The notes: a model not told the origin generated them from the sequence alone. 64,000 nt of DNA from CAYWEM01 sp964457225 (GCA_964457225.1 CAYWEM010000003.1:186001-250000); one strand, 5' to 3'; positions 8,522 through 18,589 are shown, counted from the stretch's first letter. Program-made: numbers and translations.

Positions 8522-8580
8522 CCTTTGCATAATCTAAAAACAACGGTTGAATTACCTTGAAAAAAGGGAGAGGGATAAAA

Positions 8581-10497
<1,917 letters not shown>

Positions 10498-10503
10498 GGC
10501 TGG

Positions 10504-10532
10504 CTTTTATCACAGGAAAAAACTAAAGTCAA
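10504..10532 (-). promoter_or_regulatory. Promoter giving a leaderless dnaK-like mRNA
   Basis: On the minus strand: TTGACT (10527-10532), 17 nt, TAAAAG (10504-10509), then CCAGCC and the ATG. The 6-nt -10-to-ATG distance matches the other leaderless promoters of this window. Confidence 0.6.
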
Positions 10533-10577
10533 ATTCGAGCCTGACGACGATCCCCGGTGTTGAAAGCCCCCTGATTC

Positions 10578-10607
10578 TTGACAAGCGGCCGCGGCAGGAA
10601 TTATAGT
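10578..10607 (+). promoter_or_regulatory. Sigma-70-type promoter for gatE-gatD
   Basis: TTGACA (10578-10583), 18 nt, TATAGT (10602-10607). The start is expected near 10614, leaving only about 11 nt before the ATG at 10625 and no Shine-Dalgarno site. Confidence 0.65.
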
Positions 10608-10624
10608 GTAGCATCAAAAAGATC

Positions 10625-12625
10625 ATGGCAAACAAAAAAGAGCGAAATAGATCGGTGCAACGAAATATCCAGAAAAGCCGCCTGCTGACCGGCTATCGTC
10701 CCCTGCATGAATGCCGGCCGGCGGTCTATGCCCGGCTGGGTTTCAGGTGCGGACTCGAGGTACACCAGCAGCTGGCCACTGACAAGAAACTCTTCTGCCG
10801 CTGCCCGGCCGGTCACTACCAGCAGGGTGATGATTACGACGCTGAACTGGTGAGACACATGCGTCCCACCCTGAGCGAACTTGGGGAATACGACGGCACG
10901 GCGCTGATGGAATTCAAGACCAAAAAAACCATCATCTACCGCATTAAAAGCAACACGGCCTGCACCTACGAAATAGACGACACGCCGCCCTTTCCGCTTA
11001 ACCGCCGCGCCCTGGAAATCGGCCTGGAAATCGCCCTGCTGGCCGGCACCAACATAGTCGGAGAGTTGCACATAACCCGCAAGCAATACCTGGACGGCAG
11101 TATCCCCACCGGTTTTCAGCGCACCGGCATAATCGGGATCGAGGGCTGCATTCCCCTGGAGCGGAAAAAAATCCGGGTCATCCAGGTAAGCGTGGAAGAG
11201 GATTCCTGCCGGGAAATATCCGACGTAGGCCACCTGCGCCATTACACCACCGACCGCCTGGGCATGCCCCTGACCGAGGTGGTGACCGCCCCGGAAATGA
11301 CCACCCCCCAGGAAGCGGCGGCCGCGGCCAATTACATCCGCTTCATGGCCCGCAGCACCGGCAAGGTGCGCACCGGCAGCGGAGCGGCGCGCCAGGACGT
11401 CAACGTCAGCATCAAGGGCGGCACCAGGGTTGAGATCAAGGGCGTATCCAGAATCAACATGATCCCCCAACTGACTCACAACGAGGCTTTTCGCCAGAAG
11501 GCCCTGCTGCTCATCCGGGATCAGCTGAGGCAACGCTGTCCGGAACCGGAAGGCTGGCGACCCGATTCGCTGACCATCAGCGGCCGCGAACTCAGCCGCC
11601 TGCCCGACCGGCTCAGGCAGCTCCTGCCATGCAGAATGGATGAATCGCTGGTGATCGTCAACCTGCCTTGTTTCCGGGACCTGCTTTCCTTTTTTACTTC
11701 ACCGGGACGGGTTTTCGCCGATGAATTGAGTGACCGTCTGAAGGTTATCGCCTGCCTGGAAAAGCCGAACCTGCTTCACTCCGAATCACTTTCCGGGTTG
11801 AACGAAGAGCTGGAGAAATGGCTGGCTGAAAAACTGCCGGCCGCGGCTGAATCGGCCAGGGTGATCACCTGGGGCCGGGAGGAAGATCTGCAGACCGCCC
11901 TGGAAACCATTGAAGAACGCTGTCGACTGGCCTTTGCCGGAATCCCCAATGAAACCAGGAAACCACTGGCAAGCGGTATCACCGAATTCGAAAGAGTCCT
12001 GCCCGGGCCGGACCGCATGTACCCGGATACCGATTCGGCCCCGATCGCCATCAGCGATGAAAGCATCGAAAGTGTGCGCCGGCAACTGCCGGTTTCAATC
12101 CAAGACCGCCTGCGGCAGTTTAAAAAATGGCGTGTTCCTACCGACACTCACACTTTTATCCTGGCCCGCAACCTGGCCCCGGTCATGGAGGCGGTCATCA
12201 ACGATTTCGAGGTGGCTCCCGGCCTGGTTGCTTCCATGCTGGGACACAGCCTTAAATCCCTGGCCGGGCGCACCAGGCCCGCCTCAAATTTCGATCCCCG
12301 GCGCTTTCACGATCTTTTCGACTTCCTGAGCCAGGAAGAACTGCGGCCGGAACTGGCCCGGGCCATGCTGCCCCTGGCTTTCCAGCACCCCAAGATGGAT
12401 TTTCAATCGATACTCAATACAATCGGCTTTACCCGGACCGGACTGACCGAGATATTGACCCACCTGCCCGCCCTGCGGCACAAGTTCAACCAGATAAAGA
12501 CCTCGGCGGACCCGCAGGCTGAAGTGCGCTGGATCATGGGACAGCTGCGCCGGGCGGCCCTGGGGAACTGTTCCCTGGCTGATTTGAGCCGGGAAGTAAG
12601 CCGGGCCTGCCGGGGAGAATCATAA
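10625..12625 (+). CDS. gatE: Archaeal-type Glu-tRNA(Gln) amidotransferase subunit E
   Basis: 666 aa. The N-terminal catalytic body carries the GatB/GatE signature GLEVHQQLATDKKLFCRCP (about residues 40-60), the RKQYLDGSIPTGFQRT segment and EEDSCREI. GatE rather than GatB is indicated by the length and by an AspRS-like (GAD) insert at about 285-420. The downstream partner is GatD, not GatA/GatC. The C-terminal 150 residues form the helical tRNA-binding tail. GatE phosphorylates Glu-tRNA(Gln) and uses ammonia from GatD to form Gln-tRNA(Gln). In current knowledge GatDE is a hallmark of Archaea, so its presence among bacterial genes suggests transfer or an unusual lineage trait. The gatD ATG overlaps its stop by one base. 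Confidence 0.93.
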   Translation: MANKKERNRSVQRNIQKSRLLTGYRPLHECRPAVYARLGFRCGLEVHQQLATDKKLFCRCPAGHYQQGDDYDAELVRHMRPTLSELGEYDGTALMEFKTKKTIIYRIKSNTACTYEIDDTPPFPLNRRALEIGLEIALLAGTNIVGELHITRKQYLDGSIPTGFQRTGIIGIEGCIPLERKKIRVIQVSVEEDSCREISDVGHLRHYTTDRLGMPLTEVVTAPEMTTPQEAAAAANYIRFMARSTGKVRTGSGAARQDVNVSIKGGTRVEIKGVSRINMIPQLTHNEAFRQKALLLIRDQLRQRCPEPEGWRPDSLTISGRELSRLPDRLRQLLPCRMDESLVIVNLPCFRDLLSFFTSPGRVFADELSDRLKVIACLEKPNLLHSESLSGLNEELEKWLAEKLPAAAESARVITWGREEDLQTALETIEERCRLAFAGIPNETRKPLASGITEFERVLPGPDRMYPDTDSAPIAISDESIESVRRQLPVSIQDRLRQFKKWRVPTDTHTFILARNLAPVMEAVINDFEVAPGLVASMLGHSLKSLAGRTRPASNFDPRRFHDLFDFLSQEELRPELARAMLPLAFQHPKMDFQSILNTIGFTRTGLTEILTHLPALRHKFNQIKTSADPQAEVRWIMGQLRRAALGNCSLADLSREVSRACRGES

Positions 12626-14004
12626 TGGATCTTTACAAGGGTTACCGCGGCCGCTCCCTGGAAGTACTGAAGCATTTCAACATCCGGGTCTGGAGCGAGG
12701 TTGAAGCCCGCACCAGCCGGGGACTTTTCCAGGGCATAGTACTGCCCCGTTCCGAGAACGACGATGAGCGTCACATAGTGCTGAAACTGGCCACCGGCTA
12801 CAACGTGGGCGTGATTGCCGACAGCATCCTGGAGATGGTGGAAAAAGGCTACAAGGAAGCTCATTACAAGATTCCGGAAAAGGAATTCCCCCGTTCCCCG
12901 GAAAAACCGAACATCAAGCTTTTCGGCACCGGCGGCACCATCGCCTCCCGGCTTGACTACCGCACCGGAGCGGTGATCCCGGCCTTTTCACCCGGCGAGC
13001 TTTACGGAGCCGTGCCCGAACTGGCCGATGTCTGCAACCTGACCACCGAGAAGCTCTTCGCCGTTTTCAGCGAAAACATGGGCCCGGAAAACTACAAGGT
13101 GCTGGCCAAAGCGATCGGGGCCGAAATCGCCCGCGGAGTTGACGGCATCGTCATCGGCCACGGCACCGACACCATGCATCACACCGCCGCCGCCCTGTCA
13201 TTCATGGTGCAGAACCCGCCGGTACCGATCGTCATGGTCGGCTCCCAGCGCTCATCGGACCGGCCGTCCTCCGATGCCGCCCTGAACCTGATTCATGCCA
13301 CCAAGACCGCCGCCGAGAGCGATATCGCCGAGGTGCTGGTCTGCATGTTCGGCCCGACCTCGGACACCTACGGACTGTTGCACCGGGGTACCAGGGTGCG
13401 CAAGATGCATTCTTCTTACCGCTCCACCTTCCGCACCATCGGAGACATCCCGGTGGCCACCGTGGATCGGGAAAAGATCACCCCCCTGCGCCAGGATTAT
13501 CTGCGCCGGCGCCAGGACCGCCAGGTGACCATCAAGCCCTTTTTCGAGGAAAAAGTGGCCATGATCTACTATTACCCGAACATGATGCCCGACATCGTGG
13601 ACGCACTGGTGGACAACGGTTACCGCGGCATCATCATCGCCGGTACCGGCCTGGGCCACGTCAACAAGCCGCTGTACCCGGCCCTGCGCCGGGCCCGGGA
13701 CAAGGGCGTGATCGTGTTCATGACCGTGCAGACTCTCTGGGGCTACACCCACATGTTCGTTTACGATACAGGCCGCGACCTGATGAGCATGGGGGTCATT
13801 CCGGCCGAGAACATGCTGCCGGAAGTTGCCTACATCAAGCTGGGCTGGGCCCTTGGCCAGAGCAAAGAGCGCAGTGAAGTGGAAAAACTGATGCTGACCC
13901 CGGTCACCGACGAGATCACCGCCCGCGAACCCTACAACGGCTACATCGTCCTGCAGGGCGGCCTGCCCGAAGTGGAAGACTTCCTTAAAACCATCCACAA
14001 GTAA
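12625..14004 (+). CDS. gatD: Archaeal-type Glu-tRNA(Gln) amidotransferase subunit D (asparaginase-like)
   Basis: 459 aa. An N-terminal beta domain of about 90 residues, with the GatD-typical LKLATGYNVGV strand, precedes an L-asparaginase-fold domain. Catalytic motifs are intact: FGTGGTIAS (Thr about 105), HGTDTMHHTAAAL (Thr and Asp about 175-180) and VRKMHSS (Lys). It supplies ammonia to GatE from glutamine or asparagine. The N-terminal beta domain separates it from free-standing type I/II asparaginases, which are about 330 aa and lack it. The one-base overlap with gatE (TAATG) implies translational coupling and stoichiometric synthesis. Confidence 0.93.
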   Translation: MDLYKGYRGRSLEVLKHFNIRVWSEVEARTSRGLFQGIVLPRSENDDERHIVLKLATGYNVGVIADSILEMVEKGYKEAHYKIPEKEFPRSPEKPNIKLFGTGGTIASRLDYRTGAVIPAFSPGELYGAVPELADVCNLTTEKLFAVFSENMGPENYKVLAKAIGAEIARGVDGIVIGHGTDTMHHTAAALSFMVQNPPVPIVMVGSQRSSDRPSSDAALNLIHATKTAAESDIAEVLVCMFGPTSDTYGLLHRGTRVRKMHSSYRSTFRTIGDIPVATVDREKITPLRQDYLRRRQDRQVTIKPFFEEKVAMIYYYPNMMPDIVDALVDNGYRGIIIAGTGLGHVNKPLYPALRRARDKGVIVFMTVQTLWGYTHMFVYDTGRDLMSMGVIPAENMLPEVAYIKLGWALGQSKERSEVEKLMLTPVTDEITAREPYNGYIVLQGGLPEVEDFLKTIHK

Positions 14005-14044
14005 AAGATCCCGGACCGCCGTCTTTTCGGCACTTGTTCAATAC

Positions 14045-14182
14045 TCAAGCCTGAATGATTTCAAGGTTGCCTCATCCAGATCTTCATCGTCGTGAAACAG
14101 AAACAGGCAGCGCCCGGCAAACGCTGGAACGCCTTTTTCCTTAAGCTTATCAAAGCTTTTTATCCGGCCGCTTTCTGTTAAA
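14045..14182 (-). pseudogene. Possible C-terminal remnant of an unidentified gene
   Basis: On the minus strand an open frame without a start codon runs from the edge of the RAYT element to a TGA at 14045 (about 45 residues, ending EATLKSFRLEY and containing GVPAFAGRCLFLFH). The composition looks protein-like. It may be the tail of a gene cut by the insertion. No family is recognised, and it could be chance. The rest of the 198-nt space after gatD holds no other signal. Confidence 0.25.
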
Positions 14183-14203
14183 GGGGGTCACATCTTGAAA
14201 AAT
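14183..14203. repeat. Left inverted end of the RAYT element
   Basis: GGGGGTCACATCTTGAAAAAT, in inverse orientation to the 34-nt repeats at 15083, 15238 and 15274 (core GGGGGTCAAATCTTGAAATAT). It includes the last base of the transposase stop codon region. Confidence 0.7.
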
Positions 14204-15066
14204 CACGTTTTCCTGCTTTTCTCATGCCTCTGAATTGCCCGGCTGACTCCTGAATAGTGAACCCCCAGGTAATCAGCAATTTCTTTCTGATTATAGCCAT
14301 AATCAACATATGCCCGGCTGATTAAAGCATCCAGTTCCTTTTTATTCCCGGTTCTCCCCTGAAAAACATCATGAAGTGGCAATTTCATGGCATATCTCTG
14401 TCTTTTTGGTATCTCCTTTTCGATCTTCTTAGACTCAATCAACTCAGCAATTCTCTCAATAAATGCTCGCCCGCCCAGAATCACTCCTCGATGAAAGGAT
14501 TCGACCGGAAAACTCCCCCCTATATCTTCTTGTATGAATTTCTGGAAAGCACAGGCAGCTTTTTTTCTATTGCTTCCGAATTGAGACAAAATCCAGTCAA
14601 CAGACAACCAGACGGGCATCTTTTCAAGTCCAATAAAAGCACGATAGTTGCTCCACGGCCATTCATCAATCTTTTCAGTGATTCCCGCCCGTACTGGGTT
14701 TAAAACGATGTAACGGCAGATTGTCAGTAGATATTCATCCTTGTCAATTAAAATTGCCTTAAACCTTCCCTGGAAGAGATGGCCGACCCTGTTGTGGCGC
14801 CGATTGAATTCCTGGCAGAACAAACCGTTCAAATGTTTCATACCACGACTTAAATTCGCTTCCGGCGTTTCAATCAGCAAATGGTAATGGTTACCCATCA
14901 ACACATAACCGTGAAACAGCCAATGGAAACGCTCTTTGACTTTTTTGAGTAGATCCAGAAAACACTTGCGATCCTCATCATTGATAAATATCTCTTTTCG
15001 TTCATTCCCACGGGAAGTAACATGATAAACCGCACCGGGGTATTCAATTCTCAATTGTCTGGCCAT
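14203..15066 (-). CDS. REP-associated tyrosine transposase (RAYT, Y1/HUH)
   Basis: 287 aa from MARQLRIEYPGAVYH, the canonical RAYT N-terminus, so the start is set at 15066 rather than upstream. The HUH metal site is seen as GNHYHLLIE (about residue 60). The catalytic tyrosine lies in ICRYIVLNPVRAG, and the GHLFQGRFKA segment is typical of the family. A C-terminal helix-turn-helix (QKEIADYLGVHYSGVSRAIQ) resembles the DnaA/KorB-like DNA-binding end of longer RAYTs. These single-strand transposases act on short palindromic REP repeats; matching repeats with a GAAATATTTC palindrome flank the gene. The reading frame is complete, so the enzyme may be active. Confidence 0.92.
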   Translation of the reverse strand: MARQLRIEYPGAVYHVTSRGNERKEIFINDEDRKCFLDLLKKVKERFHWLFHGYVLMGNHYHLLIETPEANLSRGMKHLNGLFCQEFNRRHNRVGHLFQGRFKAILIDKDEYLLTICRYIVLNPVRAGITEKIDEWPWSNYRAFIGLEKMPVWLSVDWILSQFGSNRKKAACAFQKFIQEDIGGSFPVESFHRGVILGGRAFIERIAELIESKKIEKEIPKRQRYAMKLPLHDVFQGRTGNKKELDALISRAYVDYGYNQKEIADYLGVHYSGVSRAIQRHEKSRKT

Positions 15067-15082
15067 AAGCTCCATCAGCACT

Positions 15083-15116
15083 TGAACTGAAATATTTCAA
15101 GATTTGACCCCCATTG
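15083..15116. repeat. REP-like repeat, copy 1
   Basis: 34-nt unit running from TGAACTGAAATATTTC to GACCCCCATTG, with an internal perfect palindrome GAAATATTTC. It ends exactly at the N gap and lies just upstream of the transposase start. Confidence 0.8.
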
Positions 15117-15216
15117 NNNNNNNNNNNNNNNNNNNNNNNNNNNNNNNNNNNNNNNNNNNNNNNNNNNNNNNNNNNNNNNNNNNNNNNNNNNNNNNNNNNN
15201 NNNNNNNNNNNNNNNN
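15117..15216. other. Scaffold gap (100 N)
   Basis: Exactly 100 undetermined bases. The 55 bases on its left (15062-15116) are identical to the 55 on its right (15217-15271), which suggests two contig ends inside one repeat rather than a real 100-bp insert. Confidence 0.95.
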
Positions 15217-15237
15217 GCCATAAGCTCCATCAGCACT

Positions 15238-15271
15238 TGAACTGAAATATTTCAAGATTTGACCCCCATTG
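15238..15271. repeat. REP-like repeat, copy 2
   Basis: Identical to copy 1. It is preceded by the same 21 bases, which include the reverse complement of the transposase start codon region. Confidence 0.8.
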
Positions 15272-15273
15272 TG

Positions 15274-15307
15274 TGAACTGAAATATTTCAAGATTTGACC
15301 CCCATTG
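15274..15307. repeat. REP-like repeat, copy 3
   Basis: Identical 34-nt unit, placed in tandem with copy 2 with a 2-nt spacer. It ends at the junction with the DUF6429 gene terminator. Confidence 0.8.
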
Positions 15308-15312
15308 CCCAT

Positions 15313-15340
15313 TGAAAGAAAGGCGCGCCTCAGCGCGCCT
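15313..15340 (-). terminator. Terminator overlapping the DUF6429 stop codon
   Basis: On the minus strand AGGCGCGC, a 4-nt loop and GCGCGCCT are followed by TTCTTTC. The gene's TGA lies in the loop, so the last codons form part of the stem. Confidence 0.65.
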
Positions 15341-15587
15341 CCTTTTCTCCTGCCAGGTAGCGCCGGCCCAGGTCCTTGGCCGCGGCCAGGCCTTCCGGCG
15401 TGATGATCAGCATTTTCCCGTTGTGAAACTGCCGGATCATCTTTTCTTCTTCAAGCCGATTCAGGGTTTCAAAGCGATACCCTTTCCAGGACTTGTAGAT
15501 TTTCTCCCCGGGATTGTTACGTGAATCTTCCTCCCAGCCGCTGAGATAAATCAGCAGCAGGCTTAAATCCTTGATTCTGTCAGCCAT
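15330..15587 (-). CDS. DUF6429-like small protein
   Basis: 85 aa, preceded by AGGAGGAAAA. The pattern LSLLLIYLSGWEED, WKGYRFETLNRLEEEKMI and MLIITPEGLAAAKDLGRRYL matches small winged-helix-like proteins of the DUF6429 type. They are often found as single genes in anaerobic bacteria. The function is unknown; the helix-strand pattern would allow a transcription-factor-like fold but no DNA-contact motif is evident. It sits between the RAYT element and the comEA-like gene. Confidence 0.7.
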   Translation of the reverse strand: MADRIKDLSLLLIYLSGWEEDSRNNPGEKIYKSWKGYRFETLNRLEEEKMIRQFHNGKMLIITPEGLAAAKDLGRRYLAGEKEAR

Positions 15588-15604
15588 TTTTCCTCCTGTC
15601 AGGG

Positions 15605-15632
15605 AAAGCCGGGGAGTGTCCTCCCCGGCTTT
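15605..15632 (-). terminator. Intrinsic terminator after comEA-like gene
   Basis: Perfect 12-bp stem AAAGCCGGGGAG / CTCCCCGGCTTT with a 4-nt loop, 10 nt after the gene's stop on the minus strand. Confidence 0.8.
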
Positions 15633-15641
15633 GATAAAGCT

Positions 15642-15938
15642 TCAGACCGTGATCAAAGCTTCCAGGTTCTTGAAAGTCTTTTCACCGACTCCCTTGACTT
15701 TCATCAATTCCTGGATGCGTTTGAAATTGCCGTTGGCCTTGCGGTATTCGATGATCCGCTCGGCCGTCTTGGGCCCGATCTTGGGCAGAGTCACCAGTTG
15801 TTCAACCGTGGCCGTGTTGATGTTGACCTGCTTGCCCTTGGCCGCCCCTTCCTGCTGGGCCGCCCCGAAAACCCCGATCGGCATCAGGAAAGCGGCCAGC
15901 ACCACGCTGACAGTAACCAGCTTGATCCATTTCGTCAT
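15642..15938 (-). CDS. comEA: ComEA-like helix-hairpin-helix DNA-binding protein
   Basis: 98 aa from MTKWIKLVTV, chosen for CAGGAGGAAAAA. A signal peptide or anchor (about 1-27) is followed by a short linker and a (HhH)2 domain beginning VNINTATVEQLVTLPKIGPKTAERII and ending MKVKGVGEKTFKNLEALI. This is the ComEA-type domain that binds incoming DNA in the periplasm during natural transformation. The protein is short, as in many Gram-negative ComEA homologs. Its divergent neighbour is a minor-pilin operon, which supports a link to DNA uptake. HhH proteins of this length can also act in other envelope contexts. Confidence 0.85.
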   Translation of the reverse strand: MTKWIKLVTVSVVLAAFLMPIGVFGAAQQEGAAKGKQVNINTATVEQLVTLPKIGPKTAERIIEYRKANGNFKRIQELMKVKGVGEKTFKNLEALITV

Positions 15939-16038
15939 TTTTTCCTCCTGCCCGGGATGCTTCATCTTTGCTGCCAAGTCGGATCCGGCTCTGAAAACAG
16001 CGCTCCAGCGGCATTTTTCGCCCAAGTTCACCAATCAA

Positions 16039-16058
16039 GTGTAAACATTCGTTTACAC
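16039..16058. promoter_or_regulatory. Palindromic operator between comEA-like gene and pilin operon
   Basis: GTGTAAACATTCGTTTACAC has perfect 8-bp arms around a 4-nt centre. It lies about 100 nt upstream of comEA and 135 nt upstream of the pilin operon, so one regulator could serve both. The half-site resembles LacI-family operators but the regulator is unknown. Confidence 0.55.
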
Positions 16059-16192
16059 TCCGGCTGCTGAAAAACGCCCCCGGCTTGACACCTTTTCAAC
16101 TATTTCTCCGTCCCGGCCTTGCACCAAGCAGGTTCAGCCGGCTGCAGGCCGCCTGGCAATGATTATGATTCAACCCCGGCAGGAGGATAAAA

Positions 16193-16579
16193 ATGAATTT
16201 GAACAAAGGGTTTTCCCTGGTTGAAACCATGATTTCCCTGGGCCTGGTTCTGCTGGCCCTTCTTTTCAGCACCAGGGCCGTTGGTTTTTCCTGGCTGCAA
16301 TCGGGGGCGGCTCAGCAGCGTTTCCAACTGCAACAGTCCCTGGAAGAAGGCAAAAACCTGTTGACGGCTCTGTCTTTCAACGCACCGGAGCTGGAACCCG
16401 GCTCCCACTCCGGTCAGCTGGGAGCAAGCAGGGCCGAATGGCAGGTGACTGAAGCAATTGCGGGAATCAAGGAAATCCGGATTGAAATCAGCGGCCGCAA
16501 CCAGCGGCGCAGCACCAATTTTTTAAAGTCGAGGCTGGTCGAGGAGGTTTTGAGAAATGAAAGGCATCGGCTTGATTGA
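16193..16579 (+). CDS. Minor pilin, PilV-like
   Basis: 128 aa with a class III prepilin signal: NKG-FSLVETMISLGLVLLALL, cleaved after Gly with Glu at mature position 5. A hydrophobic helix and a short C-terminal domain follow. GGCAGGAGGATAAAA precedes the start. It is the first of four tightly overlapping minor-pilin genes; the length and position suit PilV/GspI-type proteins. A possible -10 TATGAT lies at 16164-16169, without a good -35. Confidence 0.8.
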   Translation: MNLNKGFSLVETMISLGLVLLALLFSTRAVGFSWLQSGAAQQRFQLQQSLEEGKNLLTALSFNAPELEPGSHSGQLGASRAEWQVTEAIAGIKEIRIEISGRNQRRSTNFLKSRLVEEVLRNERHRLD

Positions 16580-17249
16580 AGTCATGCTGGCCATGTCCCT
16601 GACCCTGGGCATTCTGGGATTGGCCATGGGAGCGGTCAGTTATAACAGCAGGTCCACCAGGGAAGTTCACTCCCGCCAAGATCGCCTCGAGTCCGTTTTT
16701 CATGCGGTCGATGCCATCAGGTCTGACCTCGGCAAATGCGGCATGAGACTGCAGAGGGCTTTTCACCAGCTCAGCCGTAATCCACTGACCTTGAACGAAA
16801 ACGGTTTCAGTATCTGCTGGGGGGAAAGCGTGGAAACGATAATGGGTCCGGCTTCCAGGGGAGAATTGTTCCTGCCGGTGACGGTCAATTCATTTTTCAA
16901 GCAGGGCAAGGATGTGGTCATCTGCTCAGAAACAGCCGGAATCGCTGAAGAACACCGGATCAGGGAATCAAACGCTTACGGCGTTTACCTGGAACAACCG
17001 CTGAAGAACGATTTTCCGGAAAACAGCGAACTGGTGGCAAAAAAGTCCGTGGAATACCGGTATTTCAGCCAGGCGGGCGAATTGAAACGCAAGGTGGACC
17101 GGGGCGGTTTCCAGCCCCTGCTGACCGGGGCCAGTGACTTCTACGTGCATTACTTTCCGGAAACCCATTCCATCCTTTACCGCATTGAATTGAACAAAAA
17201 AGAACAGATCCGCGGTTACCTCTTCCTGGTCAACCTGGTGCAGCCATGA
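16557..17249 (+). CDS. Minor pilin, PilW-like
   Basis: 230 aa. The prepilin peptide MKG-IGLIEVMLAMSLTLG is cleaved after Gly and keeps Glu5. The region after the helix is larger and beta-rich, as in PilW/GspJ proteins, and contains VRDRLESVFHAVDAIRSDLGKCGMRL-like helical content near residues 35-65. It overlaps the preceding gene by 23 nt. Minor pilins of this type prime assembly of type IV pili or pseudopili at the fibre tip. Confidence 0.78.
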   Translation: MKGIGLIEVMLAMSLTLGILGLAMGAVSYNSRSTREVHSRQDRLESVFHAVDAIRSDLGKCGMRLQRAFHQLSRNPLTLNENGFSICWGESVETIMGPASRGELFLPVTVNSFFKQGKDVVICSETAGIAEEHRIRESNAYGVYLEQPLKNDFPENSELVAKKSVEYRYFSQAGELKRKVDRGGFQPLLTGASDFYVHYFPETHSILYRIELNKKEQIRGYLFLVNLVQP

Positions 17250-18589
17250 ACAAAAAAGGTTCGATAATCCTCGGCCTGCTCCTGGTCAGCATTCTTTCCT
17301 GCACGGTTTTAACCCTGCTGCAGCAGGTGTTCATGCACAACCGGATCCAGAGAGCCCGGCTGAAACACAACCAAATGCTCGGCCGCCTGCAGGACCGCCT
17401 GCTGCTGGAACTGCACGATTTCCGCCGGCGGCTGGCCCAACCCGACCTGCAGGCCCATGATCAACCCGAGCTGAGTTTTTTCAGTAAGGACTGTTTCCCG
17501 GACTTGCTGGAAAGAGACTTCCTGGTCAGTCACAGTTTTTCCGCAATCCCCCTGGCCGCAACAGCCGAATGGTCTTCGTTCCGGGTGCGTGACGGAATTA
17601 CCGCCGCCTGCCGGAAGACATCCCTGGCCACCCGGGCTTCAGCCGTCATCGAACTGCATCGCGGCCGACTACCCCTGAGCAGCACCGCAGTCTTTCTCAA
17701 CTCCAAGCAAGAAAACAAGCTGCCTGATCTACTGGCCGCCGGCATCATCAGTGTCTCCGGCCAGTCTCCGACGGCAAGCGCCGCTTTTGACCTTCAGGAT
17801 GAGTTGACGCGCCTGGCTAACTCAATGCTGGAGATGCCCGGCAAGGTCATCGACTGGCGGCGCTTGCGGGAAAAGGCCGGCCTGGAACCGCTCGACACTG
17901 CGCCGGAACCGGGGATTTACCTGATCCGGGAGGATGACCAGCTGCAAACGATTTTCATCCAGGGTGACTGCCGAGAAATGGTTTTTTCAGCAGATGAAGA
18001 CCGGCAAACGATACTCTTCCAGGTTCAGCAGGAAAGCTGTTTCATGGAATACCTCCCCGGCCGGAAACACCTTCGTACCTGGCTGGAGGAAGAAGCACAG
18101 CCGCTGCTTTTCCGTGAGCGCATCCTGGTCAACGGCTCAGTTTACAACCTGCGCCAGGCCGGGGAGCAGGGTTTTCATCTGCAGACCGGCCTGCAGATCA
18201 TGGCCTCCGGCCCGGTCATGATCACTCCGCCTCTGACCGGCCCCAATCCCAGGCTGGGCCCCATGCAATTACCCGGGCTCATGCTGCTGAGTTCCGGCAC
18301 CACCCTGGACGGGAACAAGTGCGACACCGGCCTGACCGTGGCCGCCGGCGCCGCCGACCGGGCCGTGATTCAGGCCAATCTGATTACCAGCGGATCATTC
18401 TCCAGGCCGGGAAAAGTCGATTTGATCCTGCAGGGTTCCCTGCTCGCTTCCGACATAAAGAGTCAATCCAGGCTGATCGTGGACGGCCGCGAAAGCGCCC
18501 TGCCTGACGGGCAAACACCCATGTCATCCAGCCTGGTGCTGGTCAAATCCCTGAACCTGGAAGCATTCAACGAGGTGAAACATGAATGA
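17246..18589 (+). CDS. PilX/GspK-like minor pilin component
   Basis: 447 aa. The N-terminus NKKG-SIILGLLLVSILSCTVL is prepilin-like but lacks Glu at mature position 5, as is typical of GspK/PilX tip subunits. A large soluble part follows, with internal repeats of LLSSGTTLDGN and SGSFSRPGKVDLIL type strands near the C-terminus. The ATG overlaps the PilW-like stop by 4 nt. At 447 aa it is longer than PilX (about 170-200 aa) and nearer to GspK (about 320 aa). The identity of the extra domain is unknown. Confidence 0.65.
   Translation: MNKKGSIILGLLLVSILSCTVLTLLQQVFMHNRIQRARLKHNQMLGRLQDRLLLELHDFRRRLAQPDLQAHDQPELSFFSKDCFPDLLERDFLVSHSFSAIPLAATAEWSSFRVRDGITAACRKTSLATRASAVIELHRGRLPLSSTAVFLNSKQENKLPDLLAAGIISVSGQSPTASAAFDLQDELTRLANSMLEMPGKVIDWRRLREKAGLEPLDTAPEPGIYLIREDDQLQTIFIQGDCREMVFSADEDRQTILFQVQQESCFMEYLPGRKHLRTWLEEEAQPLLFRERILVNGSVYNLRQAGEQGFHLQTGLQIMASGPVMITPPLTGPNPRLGPMQLPGLMLLSSGTTLDGNKCDTGLTVAAGAADRAVIQANLITSGSFSRPGKVDLILQGSLLASDIKSQSRLIVDGRESALPDGQTPMSSSLVLVKSLNLEAFNEVKHE

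Larger units (their letters stand above)
14183..15307 (-). mobile_element. RAYT/REP element with scaffold gap
   Basis: A Y1 (REP-associated) transposase gene is bounded by related inverted ends. The left end (14183-14203) matches the inverse of the right-end repeat at 19 of 21 positions. Three copies of the right-end repeat are visible around the N run. The true right boundary is uncertain because of the gap. Confidence 0.65.

Noticed and set aside
15097..15312. Minus-strand ORF across the N gap
   Set aside because: Built from undetermined bases and REP repeats; its repeating sequence is a translation of the 34-nt units.
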